DNA from: Vreelandella olivaria
GTDB lineage: Bacteria; Pseudomonadota; Gammaproteobacteria; Pseudomonadales; Halomonadaceae
NCBI RefSeq assembly: GCF_023507745.1
Contig: NZ_JALPZO010000111.1
Coordinates: 1 to 56,334 of the forward strand
DNA length: 56,334 nucleotides
Direction: 5' to 3'
Numbering within the stretch: position 1 is the stretch's first letter; every line of letters begins with the position of its first letter. The position numbers were made by a program, and so were the translations under genes. A model generated the notes under the pieces. The model was not told the origin of the DNA. It saw only the letters and a list, made by a program, of their open reading frames with translations, and searched no databases. Positions 43,960 to 52,589 of the stretch are shown here, piece by piece.

Positions 43960-44634
43960 TTAGAGACCTACTAGCGCAGGTAAGTCACGGATATCATTAA
44001 TTTTGGTGGCCCCATACCCATCGCAATAGGGTTCGTGGTTGCGTGCCACAAAAGCTTTGTTTTTGATACCCATCAGGTGGGCTGAAATAAGGTCATAGCG
44101 GAAGCTTGATGAGACGTGCAGGAGTTCTTCTGGGTGGCAGCCTAAGCTGTCAATCATGGCTTCGAAGGCGGCTAAACGTGGCTTGTAAACTTTGAATGTA
44201 TCGGCGGTGAAGACCTTGTGGAATGGCACCTCAAGCTTGTTGACATTAGCCATGATTTGGCTGTCATCGGCATTGGAATAAATCACCAGCGGAATTTTGT
44301 CGGCAATTTTAGCCAGTCCCTCAATCACGTCAGGGTGAGGCCCCCATGTAGGGACGGCCTGGTAATACAGCATGCCTTCGTTATCACGGTATTCGATGCC
44401 CCAACGTTTGCAGGTGCGCTTCAGTGCCTCGCAGATAACGTCAGCGTAAGGTTTCCACTCGCCGAGCACTTCATCGTATCGGTAGGCGCCAAAATCCTGC
44501 ACGAAGCGTTCCATGCGCTCGGCGTCAGGAATACGGTCGGCAAACATTTCGCGCGTCATGTGCCCCATCTGGAAGTTGGTGAGAGTGCCATAGCAATCAA
44601 AGGTGATGTACTTAGGGCGCATAATCTCGCTCAT
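43960..44634 (-). CDS. Haloacid dehalogenase type II family hydrolase
   Basis: 224 residues with the complete HAD set: D13 in FDCYGTL, the YSNADDSQ motif II, the lysine of FKVYKPRL and SSFRYDLISAHLMG (motif IV aspartate). Type II enzymes hydrolyse 2-haloacids or related compounds; many paralogues act as phosphatases. AGGA precedes the ATG. It is flanked by two FAD oxidoreductases, so the natural substrate may be an amine-derived acid rather than a haloacid. Confidence 0.85.
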   Translation of the reverse strand: MSEIMRPKYITFDCYGTLTNFQMGHMTREMFADRIPDAERMERFVQDFGAYRYDEVLGEWKPYADVICEALKRTCKRWGIEYRDNEGMLYYQAVPTWGPHPDVIEGLAKIADKIPLVIYSNADDSQIMANVNKLEVPFHKVFTADTFKVYKPRLAAFEAMIDSLGCHPEELLHVSSSFRYDLISAHLMGIKNKAFVARNHEPYCDGYGATKINDIRDLPALVGL

Positions 44635-44797
44635 ACTGTTTGATCCTCGTTTCTATTGATCGGTGGTTGGGGCCTTAACGCAGTGACTCATTTCATTACA
44701 GCATTCCCGAGCAGGCGCCAGACGCTGAAAGTGCGCGTTTGGTTAACACAAACCGGCTTTTTTTTGGATGGATGCAGCACAGAATGCGGCAGGCCGC

Positions 44798-46129
44798 TCA
44801 CATCATTTCTGGTTGACGGATACGGCTGCCATCGGAAAAACGTTTGAGGTGGTAAGGCGTGGGGTCCACCACGGGGGTTGCATTTGTCGCCAGATCGGCG
44901 GCCAGTCTTCCCGCCCCAGGCCCAACGCCAAAACCGTGGCCGCTAAAGCCAGCGGCGACGATAAAACCAGGGATGGCCGCAACCGGAGAGATGATGGGGA
45001 TCATATCTGGCGTTGTATCGATCATGCCGCCCCAGGCGCGGGCAATATGGACACCTTTGAGTTCGGGGTACTCTGTTTGCAGTGCTGCCAGGGCGGCACG
45101 TGCCTGGGGTATGTCTGGGGTAGGGTCAAGAATGCGCTGACGTTCAAACGGCGATACCTGATCAAACTGCCAGCTGCCTGCCGCTTCAGGCCCATTAAAG
45201 AAAGAAGCGCCAATGCGTATCTGCAGTTTTTTGGCTAATTTACTGCGGTAGGTGGTGTAGAATTTGCTTGCGTAGCGCAACCCTTGGGGGCTGATTTCCA
45301 CGCGGCCATGCCCTGGAAGCGCCAAGGTGTAGCTGCCATCCAGACGGCGGCGCAGAGCCACCCTGGGGGTGATCAGACAACCCGGTGTGACTTCAGGCGC
45401 GGCGGTGGTCTGCAACGCAGTTCCCATGATATTGGCCGAGGGCAACTCAACACCATGGCGACGGCAGAAACGAGAACTCCAAGCGCCGCCAGCACAGATA
45501 ACCGTCGAGGTTTTTATCAATCCGTGCTCGGTCCAAACGCCACTAATATGCCCCCCTTGTTGCTCCAGCCCACGCACAGCGCAGTTTTGGTGGATGTAGG
45601 CACCTTGCTCCTGTGCCCCGAAGGCGATCGCTGAACATGCCATTGAGGGCTCGGCCTGTGCATCGCTGGGCGACCAAACGCCGCCGATACACGGTGTGGT
45701 ACTGCCTAACGCGCGCTCACGTGCTTCTTCGGCACTCAAAATATGGCTGATAAAGCCCTGCTCGCGGGCCTGTTGTCCCCATGCCTCCCATTTAGCAAGG
45801 CTGGCTTGACTATCCGTAGTGTAGACAATGCCATTGCGGCGAAACCCCACATCACGCCCAATTTCTTTGGAGAATGCCTCCCAACGATCAAGGCTGTACA
45901 TGGCAAGCGGTAGTTCGAACATGTCGCGATTCTGCTGGCGTACCCAGCCCCAGTTACGGCTTGACTGCTCACCACCGATGAGCCCCTTCTCCAACAGTGC
46001 AACCGACACTCCTTGCCGGGCCAGCTCATAAGCTGCCGTTGTGCCTACAATGCCGCCCCCTATCACCACCACATCAACCTGCTCGGGAAGTGCGGGAGTG
46101 TCATGTACGGCGTCCACGTTGATAAACAT
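44798..46129 (-). CDS. FAD-dependent oxidoreductase, D-amino-acid dehydrogenase-like
   Basis: 443 residues. FAD motif DVVVIGGGIVGTTAAYELARQGVSVALLEKG (about 20-50), SSRNWGWVRQQNRD, and the C-terminal FIVAAGFSGHGFGVGPGAGRLAADL that closes the FAD site. It belongs to the DAO group (DadA, sarcosine oxidase, PuuB). I chose ATG 46129, after AGAGGT, over the longer frame. It follows the aldehyde dehydrogenase stop by about 50 nt and probably shares its transcript. The product aldehyde could be the substrate of that enzyme. Confidence 0.85.
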   Translation of the reverse strand: MFINVDAVHDTPALPEQVDVVVIGGGIVGTTAAYELARQGVSVALLEKGLIGGEQSSRNWGWVRQQNRDMFELPLAMYSLDRWEAFSKEIGRDVGFRRNGIVYTTDSQASLAKWEAWGQQAREQGFISHILSAEEARERALGSTTPCIGGVWSPSDAQAEPSMACSAIAFGAQEQGAYIHQNCAVRGLEQQGGHISGVWTEHGLIKTSTVICAGGAWSSRFCRRHGVELPSANIMGTALQTTAAPEVTPGCLITPRVALRRRLDGSYTLALPGHGRVEISPQGLRYASKFYTTYRSKLAKKLQIRIGASFFNGPEAAGSWQFDQVSPFERQRILDPTPDIPQARAALAALQTEYPELKGVHIARAWGGMIDTTPDMIPIISPVAAIPGFIVAAGFSGHGFGVGPGAGRLAADLATNATPVVDPTPYHLKRFSDGSRIRQPEMM

Positions 46130-46181
46130 GCTTGCTACCTCTGTTTGGTAGATTAAAGAACCATCCAATACGCTTTGATAC

Positions 46182-47657
46182 TCAGTGGTCGAGGTCAATC
46201 AGCACACTTTTATGTTGCTGGCAGGCCTCAAAGGCAGCGCGTCCCAGGTCCCGGCCAATCCCGGAGCGTTTGTATCCGCCAGTGGGAAGAATGTAGTCGT
46301 TACTGCGGCCGTAACGGTTAACCCATACCGTACCCGTCGATAGCCTTCTTACTGCGCGCAGCGCACGCCCCAGGTCAGCGGTATGAACGCCTGCAGCCAA
46401 ACCATAAACATCGTGCTCGGCCAGCGTTAACGCCTCTTCTTCATCCTCGAAGGTTTGAATGGTTAACACGGGGCCGAAGATTTCTTCTTTTACGGCGGGG
46501 TTGTGGCAGTCGGTTACATGCAACAGGGTGGGCTGGTAAAAGTAACCGTTGTCGTTTCGCTCATAGCGCTTGCCACCGCTCAGTAGCTCAGCGCCAGCGT
46601 CTCGGGAACGCGCCACGATCGACTCAATGCGAGCCAGTTGAGCGCTGGAAATAATCGGTGAAAACCAATTGCCCGTTTGCCAAGTGGGGCCAGGGGTGAG
46701 CGCTTTGAAAAGCCTGCCCAGGCGCGCAATCATGGGTTCAAACAGTGCTCGTTGGATCACAAGCCGCGAGCCCGCGACACACACTTGGCCTGCGTTGCCA
46801 GTAATCGCCGCGGCGAGGGTCGCAGCGGTACGATCAATATCTGTGATATCGGCAAACACCAGTTGAGGGCTCTTTCCACCAAGCTCTAGCGTGACTGGTT
46901 TGGGGCCGGTTTCTGCACAGGCAGCCATGATGGCACGCCCGGTTACCGTTGAGCCGGTGAACGTTACCTTTGCCACATAGGGGTGGCGGCAAAGCGTGTC
47001 TCCGGTCAGCGGCCCATTGCCCTGAATGACGTTGAAGACCCCCGGCGGCATGCCCGCCTCAATGGCTAATTCGGCCAGCCGCACGGCGGTGAAGGGGGTC
47101 AGCTCTGAGGGTTTAAGCACGACAGTGTTACCTGCTGCCAGGGCGGGGGCTACTTTCCAGCAGGTCATGCTGAGCGGAAAATTCCAGGGCGCGATTGCGC
47201 CAACGACGCCCAGTGGCTCGGCAATCTGCATGCCCAGGTGGTCGTGGGCGGTCGCCGCTACTTCGCCGCCATGCTTATCGGCGAATTCAGCAAAGAAACG
47301 AATACCCTCTGCGGTGTATGGCACGTCCCAGGACCGCACCTGATCAATCGGCCGGGTAGATCCTAGCGCTTCCAGTGGCGCGAGATAGTCAATATCGGCT
47401 TCAATCAGATCCGCCCAGCGGCGCATAATGCGTGCCCGCTCGCGCGGTGCGCAGCGTGACCAGTCACCGCGCATAAACGCTTGGTGGGCACTGGCGGCGG
47501 CATCATCGACGCGATTGGCACTGGCCATGGGGAGTTCGGCATAAACAGTACCATCAGAAGGGCGCGATACACTGAGTGCACCTGGGTCAATAATGCGCTG
47601 GCCCTGAATAAAGTGCGCGCTGGGAAGGGCCACGCAGGAAGGGTCGAAACCTGGCAT
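46182..47657 (-). CDS. Aldehyde dehydrogenase, PuuC/betaine-aldehyde type
   Basis: 491 residues. Motifs: IAPWNFPLSMTCWKVAPALAAGNTVVLKPSE, FTGSTVTGRAIM, general base Glu in ELGGKSPQLVFAD, catalytic Cys in GNAGQVCVAGSRLVIQ. It resembles gamma-glutamyl-aminobutyraldehyde dehydrogenase. ATG 47657 follows AAGGA. It is the first gene of a unit with the DadA-like oxidoreductase and faces a GNAT gene across 253 bp. Confidence 0.88.
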   Translation of the reverse strand: MPGFDPSCVALPSAHFIQGQRIIDPGALSVSRPSDGTVYAELPMASANRVDDAAASAHQAFMRGDWSRCAPRERARIMRRWADLIEADIDYLAPLEALGSTRPIDQVRSWDVPYTAEGIRFFAEFADKHGGEVAATAHDHLGMQIAEPLGVVGAIAPWNFPLSMTCWKVAPALAAGNTVVLKPSELTPFTAVRLAELAIEAGMPPGVFNVIQGNGPLTGDTLCRHPYVAKVTFTGSTVTGRAIMAACAETGPKPVTLELGGKSPQLVFADITDIDRTAATLAAAITGNAGQVCVAGSRLVIQRALFEPMIARLGRLFKALTPGPTWQTGNWFSPIISSAQLARIESIVARSRDAGAELLSGGKRYERNDNGYFYQPTLLHVTDCHNPAVKEEIFGPVLTIQTFEDEEEALTLAEHDVYGLAAGVHTADLGRALRAVRRLSTGTVWVNRYGRSNDYILPTGGYKRSGIGRDLGRAAFEACQQHKSVLIDLDH

Positions 47658-47734
47658 GTTAATCCTTGTGGATGGGGGCAAGGGGGAACACCTAATTAGG
47701 ATGCCTCGTTTGCTTACCATCCTAGGGCGGATGC

Positions 47735-47753
47735 CTCAGCATGGGGTGCTGAG
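47735..47753. promoter_or_regulatory. Palindrome in the ALDH/GNAT divergent promoter region
   Basis: CTCAGCA (47735-47741) and TGCTGAG (47747-47753), perfect, 5-nt spacer, 78 bp upstream of the aldehyde dehydrogenase start. It may be an operator for an unlinked regulator. Confidence 0.35.
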
Positions 47754-47910
47754 TACAGGGTGCTTGGGCGCAGGTGATGCGCTCACATTTGGCAGCGACG
47801 GTTAAATCTGCTGAATTGCGTCCAGCTGCCTTGCATGGCGTGGCATAGTGCTTTCCTGAGTGCCAAAGTAGCTGCTAACCGATTAACACGCGTGCAAGGA
47901 AAATAGTGTG

Positions 47911-48777
47911 ATGGCCCATTCCCCAGTGACGCTTGCTTCAGCTAAAGCTCCCTCTCGTTTTAATGGCCATGACTTACACTGGCGAACCATGACCGTTAAT
48001 GATCTCCAGGCAGCACATGGCTTGTCGCTCAGGCTTGGCTGGCCCCACCGCGTCGATGACTGGCACCAGATGCTTGGTGTGGGAGAAGGCGTGGTAGTGG
48101 AAAACGTCGACGGTGAACTGATTGGCACGGGGTTCTGCCTCAATCAAGGCATTGTTGCCAACCTGGGGTTGGTAATTATTCGCGACGAGTGGCAGGGCTG
48201 TGGGTTGGGGCGAGAGATGATGACACGCCTGATGGCGCTCGCGGGCAACCGAACACTGCTATTAGTGGCCACGACCGCGGGCTTGCCCTTATACCAAAAG
48301 CTGGGCTTTGAACCCTGTCATCGTATTTGCCAATACCAAGGGACGGTTACTGGTGCGCTGCCTGTGTTGCTGCCTGGCTTGCGCAGGATGCAGGCAAACG
48401 ATCACGCTGCACTGCTCGCCCTCTCACCCGCCAGCCCGGCCCATGCGGCGGCTGTTCAACAGGCCAGCGGTGGGGTGGTGATTGAAAATGAGGGGGTTAT
48501 TGAAGGACTGGCACTTAAGCGCCCGTTTGGACGCGGCGAGCATATTGGCCCCATTATCGCTCGCAGCCCTGGACAGGTTCAGGCGCTGGTATTGGCGCTG
48601 CTGGCGGACGCTGAGGGCGGGTTTGTGCGCATCGACTTAGTCGATCCCGATGACGATAGCTGGCTGACTGCAGCAGGGCTCACCTGCGTTGATCAGGTTA
48701 CCCGTATGCGCTGTGGTGAATCTGTCGCGGAAGGGCCGTTAACACAGTTTGGCTTGATTACTCAGGCGATGGGTTAG
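47911..48777 (+). CDS. GNAT-family acetyltransferase with C-terminal second domain
   Basis: 288 residues. The N-terminal GNAT domain (about 15-145) has the acetyl-CoA loop RDEWQGCGLGREMMTRLM and LPLYQKLGFEPCHRICQYQG. The second half (about 150-285) is a YitH-like extra domain (VIENEGVIEGLALKRPFGRGEHIGPIIA). I took ATG 47911; a GTG at 47908 has a slightly better spacing to AGGA. It is followed by the M20 hydrolase after 15 nt, so the two may form an operon. Confidence 0.8.
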   Translation: MAHSPVTLASAKAPSRFNGHDLHWRTMTVNDLQAAHGLSLRLGWPHRVDDWHQMLGVGEGVVVENVDGELIGTGFCLNQGIVANLGLVIIRDEWQGCGLGREMMTRLMALAGNRTLLLVATTAGLPLYQKLGFEPCHRICQYQGTVTGALPVLLPGLRRMQANDHAALLALSPASPAHAAAVQQASGGVVIENEGVIEGLALKRPFGRGEHIGPIIARSPGQVQALVLALLADAEGGFVRIDLVDPDDDSWLTAAGLTCVDQVTRMRCGESVAEGPLTQFGLITQAMG

Positions 48778-48792
48778 CAGTGGAGTTGCCTT

Positions 48793-50088
48793 ATGAACGT
48801 TAACATCGTGGATGCTGCCAACGCTATCAGCCACAAACTCTATACTCAACGGCGTGATTTTCATCGCTACCCCGAGCAGGGGTGGATGGAGTTTCGCACT
48901 GCCAGCCATGTGGCTGAGCGGCTAAGTCAGCTGGGTTTCACTGTTCAGTTGGGGAGAGAAGTTGTCAGTGACAGTGCGCGTATGGGCGTGCCTGATACAC
49001 AAACGATGGAGGAAGCATTGGCGTGTGCGCGCACGCAGGGGGCCATTGAGCGCTGGTTGCCTGCCTTGGAGGGGGGCTTTACCGGCGTGGTGGGTACACT
49101 GGATACGCAGCGCCCTGGGCTGACTCAGGCATTCCGCTTCGACCTTGATGCACTACCAATCGTTGAATCCGAGGATGCGCACCACCGGCCTTATAAGGAT
49201 GCGTTTCACTCGCTGAATAATGGTTCGATGCATGCCTGCGGCCATGATGGTCATGCCACTATTGGGTTAGGGATGGCCAAGCTGCTAAGCCAATTTGCCA
49301 GTCAGTTATGCGGCAAAATAAAATTGATTTTTCAGCCAGCCGAAGAGGGCGTACGGGGCGCTCAATCGATGGTCGAAGCGGGGGTAGTGGAGGATGTTGA
49401 CAGGTTGATCGCCACACATTTGGGACTTGGTCACCCCAGTGGCCATGTTATTTGTGCCGCTGATGGTTTTCTTGCCACTACCAAGCTGGATGTTCACTTT
49501 TCGGGTAGAGCGGCCCATGCCGGAGGGCAACCGGAGTTTGGCCAAAATGCTTTGCTGGCGGCAGCCCAGGCTACCCTCGGTTTGCACGCCATCGGCCCAC
49601 ATAGCCAGGGTGCTTCGCGAATCAATGTTGGGCAACTGGCAGCAGGAAGTGGGCGTAATATCGTGGCCGATAGTGCACTGTTAAAGCTGGAGACCCGTGG
49701 AGCCACCGCAGGCATAAATAGCTATATGGAAAGTCGTGCCTACGACGTGCTTAAAGGCGCTGCCGCTATGCAGGGGGTTGGCATCTCCATTGAACGGGTA
49801 GGTGCCGCGAGTGCGTGTACCGCTAGCCCGGACCTGGTGGAAAATATAGCCTCATGCCTAACCGATTACCCTGGCATCACCCAACTGGTGAGGCACGATA
49901 TAACACCTGCGGGCTCTGAAGATGCCACCTCGCTAATGGCTAGGGTGATGGCGCGTGGCGGGCAGGCAACCTACATGATTTTTGGCGCCGACCTTGCTGC
50001 CGGGCACCATCACGCCTGCTTTGACTTTGATGAAACGGTGCTCCCTCTTGCGGTGGGAGCATTGACGAGGATAGCGCTTAATGACTGA
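48793..50088 (+). CDS. M20 metallo-amidohydrolase, AbgA-like
   Basis: 431 residues. Metal-site motifs: HACGHDGHATIGLGMAKLL, KLIFQPAEEGVRGAQ, and the ATHLGLGHPSGHVICAA region; a dimerisation lid follows (LDVHFSGRAAHAGGQPEFGQNALLAA). AbgA cleaves p-aminobenzoyl-glutamate; relatives cleave other N-acyl amino acids. GGAG lies 7 nt upstream. It follows the GNAT gene and likely deacylates an amide substrate. Confidence 0.88.
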   Translation: MNVNIVDAANAISHKLYTQRRDFHRYPEQGWMEFRTASHVAERLSQLGFTVQLGREVVSDSARMGVPDTQTMEEALACARTQGAIERWLPALEGGFTGVVGTLDTQRPGLTQAFRFDLDALPIVESEDAHHRPYKDAFHSLNNGSMHACGHDGHATIGLGMAKLLSQFASQLCGKIKLIFQPAEEGVRGAQSMVEAGVVEDVDRLIATHLGLGHPSGHVICAADGFLATTKLDVHFSGRAAHAGGQPEFGQNALLAAAQATLGLHAIGPHSQGASRINVGQLAAGSGRNIVADSALLKLETRGATAGINSYMESRAYDVLKGAAAMQGVGISIERVGAASACTASPDLVENIASCLTDYPGITQLVRHDITPAGSEDATSLMARVMARGGQATYMIFGADLAAGHHHACFDFDETVLPLAVGALTRIALND

Positions 50089-50285
50089 GTTTATTGATTG
50101 CCATATCAGCCCCAATTACCGTTAGGCCACCTGCCTCTCTTGTTCGGCGGGAATTAAAAAAATTACGCAGAGTCATTTCCACCCGGTGCCTTGACTCAGC
50201 ATGTTCAAAGTCAAGTAACGTGGCCTATAGTGGGTGCTACCAAGAAAGCACAATGGATACCGTCAACAAGGGCAGCATAGATACA

Positions 50286-50310
50286 GGCTTCCCTGCGAGT
50301 GCAGGGAGCC
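50286..50310. terminator. Stem-loop between convergent genes
   Basis: GGCT-TCCCTGC (50286-50296) pairs with GCAGGGAGCC (50301-50310), ten pairs with one bulged T, loop 4 nt. It lies between the M20 hydrolase and the NAD(P)-binding protein genes, 14 nt before the latter's stop. Confidence 0.5.
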
Positions 50311-50323
50311 TCAGTTCAATCGC

Positions 50324-50962
50324 TCAGTACGCTACGCTAAAACGCTGATTTGGATGACGTGGGCTCTCCAGTTCATCCAGCATAGCTACCGCATAATCCT
50401 GCACTGAAATGCGGCTGTTACCTTCGCTATCTGTTAACAGCATGTCTCCGCCAAGCCTGAAATTGCCGGTGCGTTCGCCTGGAAAAATCTCTGCGGCTGG
50501 GGAAAGGAACGTCCACTCTTGCGCTGTTTGGGCACGTAAAATCTCAAGTGCTGCCTGTGCTCCTTCCGCGGTAGCGCGATATTCGGAGGGGAACTCGGGG
50601 GTATCCAATAGCTGTTTACCTGGGGCGACCTCAAGGGTGGCGGCACCTCCCACGACCAGTAATCGGGGCACGGATGCTTGCTGAGTGGCTGACAAAATGG
50701 AGCGAAAGCCTTTGAGGTAGTAGCCGAAAACGTTTTCCTGGGCATGGCCGCTGAATGCACTGATGACAGCATCCGCGCCGCTTAACTGCTGGGCAAGCGC
50801 CTCGGTGTTTAAGGCATCGCTTTTTACGCTAATAAGATTTTCCTGGGGGGCTATCCGTTCTGGCCGTGTAACGAGCGCGGTCACATGATGACCGCGGGCT
50901 AATGCTTCTTTTAACAGAGCCGCGCCGATAAATCCGCTAGCGCCGATCAGTGCAATTTTCAT
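50324..50962 (-). CDS. NAD(P)H-binding epimerase-like protein (YwnB/NmrA type)
   Basis: 212 residues. Extended-SDR Rossmann motif GASGFIGAALLKEALARGHHVTALVTRPE (about 7-36), VVGGAATLEVAPGKQLLDTPEFP and WTFLSPAAEIFPGERTG. It lacks the Tyr-x-x-x-Lys of classical SDRs and may act as a redox sensor or minor reductase. ATG 50962 follows GGAG by 7 nt. A LysR gene diverges from it with a perfect dyad between them. Confidence 0.85.
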   Translation of the reverse strand: MKIALIGASGFIGAALLKEALARGHHVTALVTRPERIAPQENLISVKSDALNTEALAQQLSGADAVISAFSGHAQENVFGYYLKGFRSILSATQQASVPRLLVVGGAATLEVAPGKQLLDTPEFPSEYRATAEGAQAALEILRAQTAQEWTFLSPAAEIFPGERTGNFRLGGDMLLTDSEGNSRISVQDYAVAMLDELESPRHPNQRFSVAY

Positions 50963-51041
50963 CGCCATACTCCTTTAGTGATTAGTGATGGCATTGTCGG
51001 ATGAATGATTGATTTGAAAAATAGCCGGATAAGTAATTTAC

Positions 51042-51060
51042 TGTTATCAATTTGATAACA
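51042..51060. promoter_or_regulatory. LysR-type operator, perfect palindrome
   Basis: TGTTATCAATTTGATAACA is a perfect dyad (9+1+9). It lies 79 bp from the epimerase-like start and 14 bp from the LysR start, where binding could both activate the former and repress the latter. Confidence 0.75.
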
Positions 51061-51074
51061 ATTGGCGTGCTGTA

Positions 51075-51980
51075 ATGACCTGTGCCAACGAATTCGATCT
51101 GAATGGACTGCCGATCTTTACTGCCTTGGTGGAAGCGGGGAGCTTTACGGCCGCAGCGGAGCGGTTAGGCTGCACAAAAACCAGGGTCAGTCTGCAAATC
51201 CGGCAGTTGGAAGCGCGTTTGGGGGTGACACTGTTCCACCGTACCACCCGGCGTGTTCAGCTTACCCAGGCAGGGGAAATGCTTTATCACCAGTGCCAAC
51301 CCTTACTGCAAGGATTGCAGGATGCGCTCGCCAGCACGGTGAGCGATGAGCATCAATTACACGGTGAATTGCGGCTAACAGCACCGGAAAATTACGCAGC
51401 AGGTGTTCTGAGTGAGGCCGTTGTAGCGTTTAGTCGCTTGCACCCCGCACTCTCTATTGAACTGCGTAGCGGGGACCGGGTAAGCGACATGGTTCAGGAG
51501 GGCATTGACCTGGCGTTTCGCTTGGGATGGCTTAAAGACTCAACCCAACGGGCACGTCGTCTAGGCACGTTTCAGCAGTATGTAGTCGCCGCTCCAGACT
51601 ACCTGACACGCTATGGCATACCGGCGCACCCCAGCGCATTGGCAGAACATAAATGGATTGCCTTTACCCCTCTTAATGCGCCTTTAACATGGACTTTTCA
51701 ACACATAGAGGAGCGGGTGGCAGTGCAAATGCATGCGAGTCTGGCGGCCAGCTCAACAGCAGGTTTAGTGGCACTGATGGTGACCGGCGGTGGCCTCTCG
51801 GTACTGCCTGATATAACCGCAGAACCTGAAATAGCCGCTGGACGTTTAGTGCGCGTATTGGAAGAGTGGTCGTTACCTGAAGGAGGTGTTTATGCTGTTT
51901 ACCCTCCGGGTCGCCATGTCCCTGCCAAAGTACGCGCATTTATGGCTTTTTTTGAAGTGTTTTTAGGCAGACAGCGCTAG
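51075..51980 (+). CDS. LysR-family regulator
   Basis: 301 residues. HTH at about 5-65: FDLNGLPIFTALVEAGSFTAAAERLGCTKTRVSLQIRQLEARLGVTLFHRTTRRV. The effector half (about 90-295) has the DmlR/AaeR-like IDLAFRLGWLKDSTQRARRLG. It is divergent from the NAD(P)H-binding gene and shares the dyad at 51042-51060, so it most likely controls that gene. Confidence 0.9.
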   Translation: MTCANEFDLNGLPIFTALVEAGSFTAAAERLGCTKTRVSLQIRQLEARLGVTLFHRTTRRVQLTQAGEMLYHQCQPLLQGLQDALASTVSDEHQLHGELRLTAPENYAAGVLSEAVVAFSRLHPALSIELRSGDRVSDMVQEGIDLAFRLGWLKDSTQRARRLGTFQQYVVAAPDYLTRYGIPAHPSALAEHKWIAFTPLNAPLTWTFQHIEERVAVQMHASLAASSTAGLVALMVTGGGLSVLPDITAEPEIAAGRLVRVLEEWSLPEGGVYAVYPPGRHVPAKVRAFMAFFEVFLGRQR

Positions 51981-52097
51981 TGTGGTTGGGTGATTAACTC
52001 GCTTTGAAGCTCACCAGTTAGACTGGTTTACCAGCGTCTACTAACACTCAGTGATCAACAAGCGGCTTGAATGCGCGACATATAAGGATAGCGACGA

Positions 52098-52565
52098 ATG
52101 AGTAAAACGATTGAACAGGCGGTGGCAGAGCAGGGCCTTACATTACCAACGATTCCCAAGCCAAGAGGTATGTTTCTACCCTGGTCCCGGTTGGGTAGTC
52201 AGCTGTTTTTAGCAGGCCAGATATGTGAGCGCGACGGTGCTGTGCTTTATCCGGGAAAGGTGGGTGCTGAGTTCGACCTTGAAGCCGGTAAGCTGGCGGC
52301 ACAGGCGTGTGCCTTGAACCTCTTGGCGTCGCTCAGTGATGCCGTCGATGGCGATTTATCCCGTGTGGTGCGCTGTGTGCGTATGAATGGCTTCGTCAAT
52401 GTGGCGCCCGGCTTTCATGATGTACCGCTCGTCATTAATGGTGCATCTGAGTTATTTGTTGCCCTGTTTGGTGATGCGGGGCGCCACGCCAGAACCGCCA
52501 TTGGGGTTGCCGCCTTGCCGGGTAATGCGGCGGTGGAAGTCGAAGCGATCTTTGAAGTGTGCTAA
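52098..52565 (+). CDS. RidA/YjgF-family protein
   Basis: 155 residues, longer than RidA itself (about 128) and closer to the YjgH/Rut-type subgroup: MFLPWSRLGSQLFLAGQICERDG, then GDLSRVVRCVRMNGFVNVAPGFHDVPLVINGASELFVALFGDAGRHARTAIGVAALPGNAAVEVEAIFEV. The Arg of HARTAIGVA corresponds to the carboxylate-binding Arg105 of RidA. Members hydrolyse reactive enamines/imines, which the nearby oxidoreductases could release. It precedes the amidase by 24 nt. Confidence 0.9.
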   Translation: MSKTIEQAVAEQGLTLPTIPKPRGMFLPWSRLGSQLFLAGQICERDGAVLYPGKVGAEFDLEAGKLAAQACALNLLASLSDAVDGDLSRVVRCVRMNGFVNVAPGFHDVPLVINGASELFVALFGDAGRHARTAIGVAALPGNAAVEVEAIFEVC

Positions 52566-52589
52566 ACGCTATAGGGAGGTGTGTAAAAC

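Noticed and set aside
44736..44765. Stem and T8 run on the plus strand that resembles a terminator
   Set aside because: The stem is only about 5 bp, and no plus-strand gene ends here. Both neighbours are on the minus strand, where the tract would be A8 before the stem.
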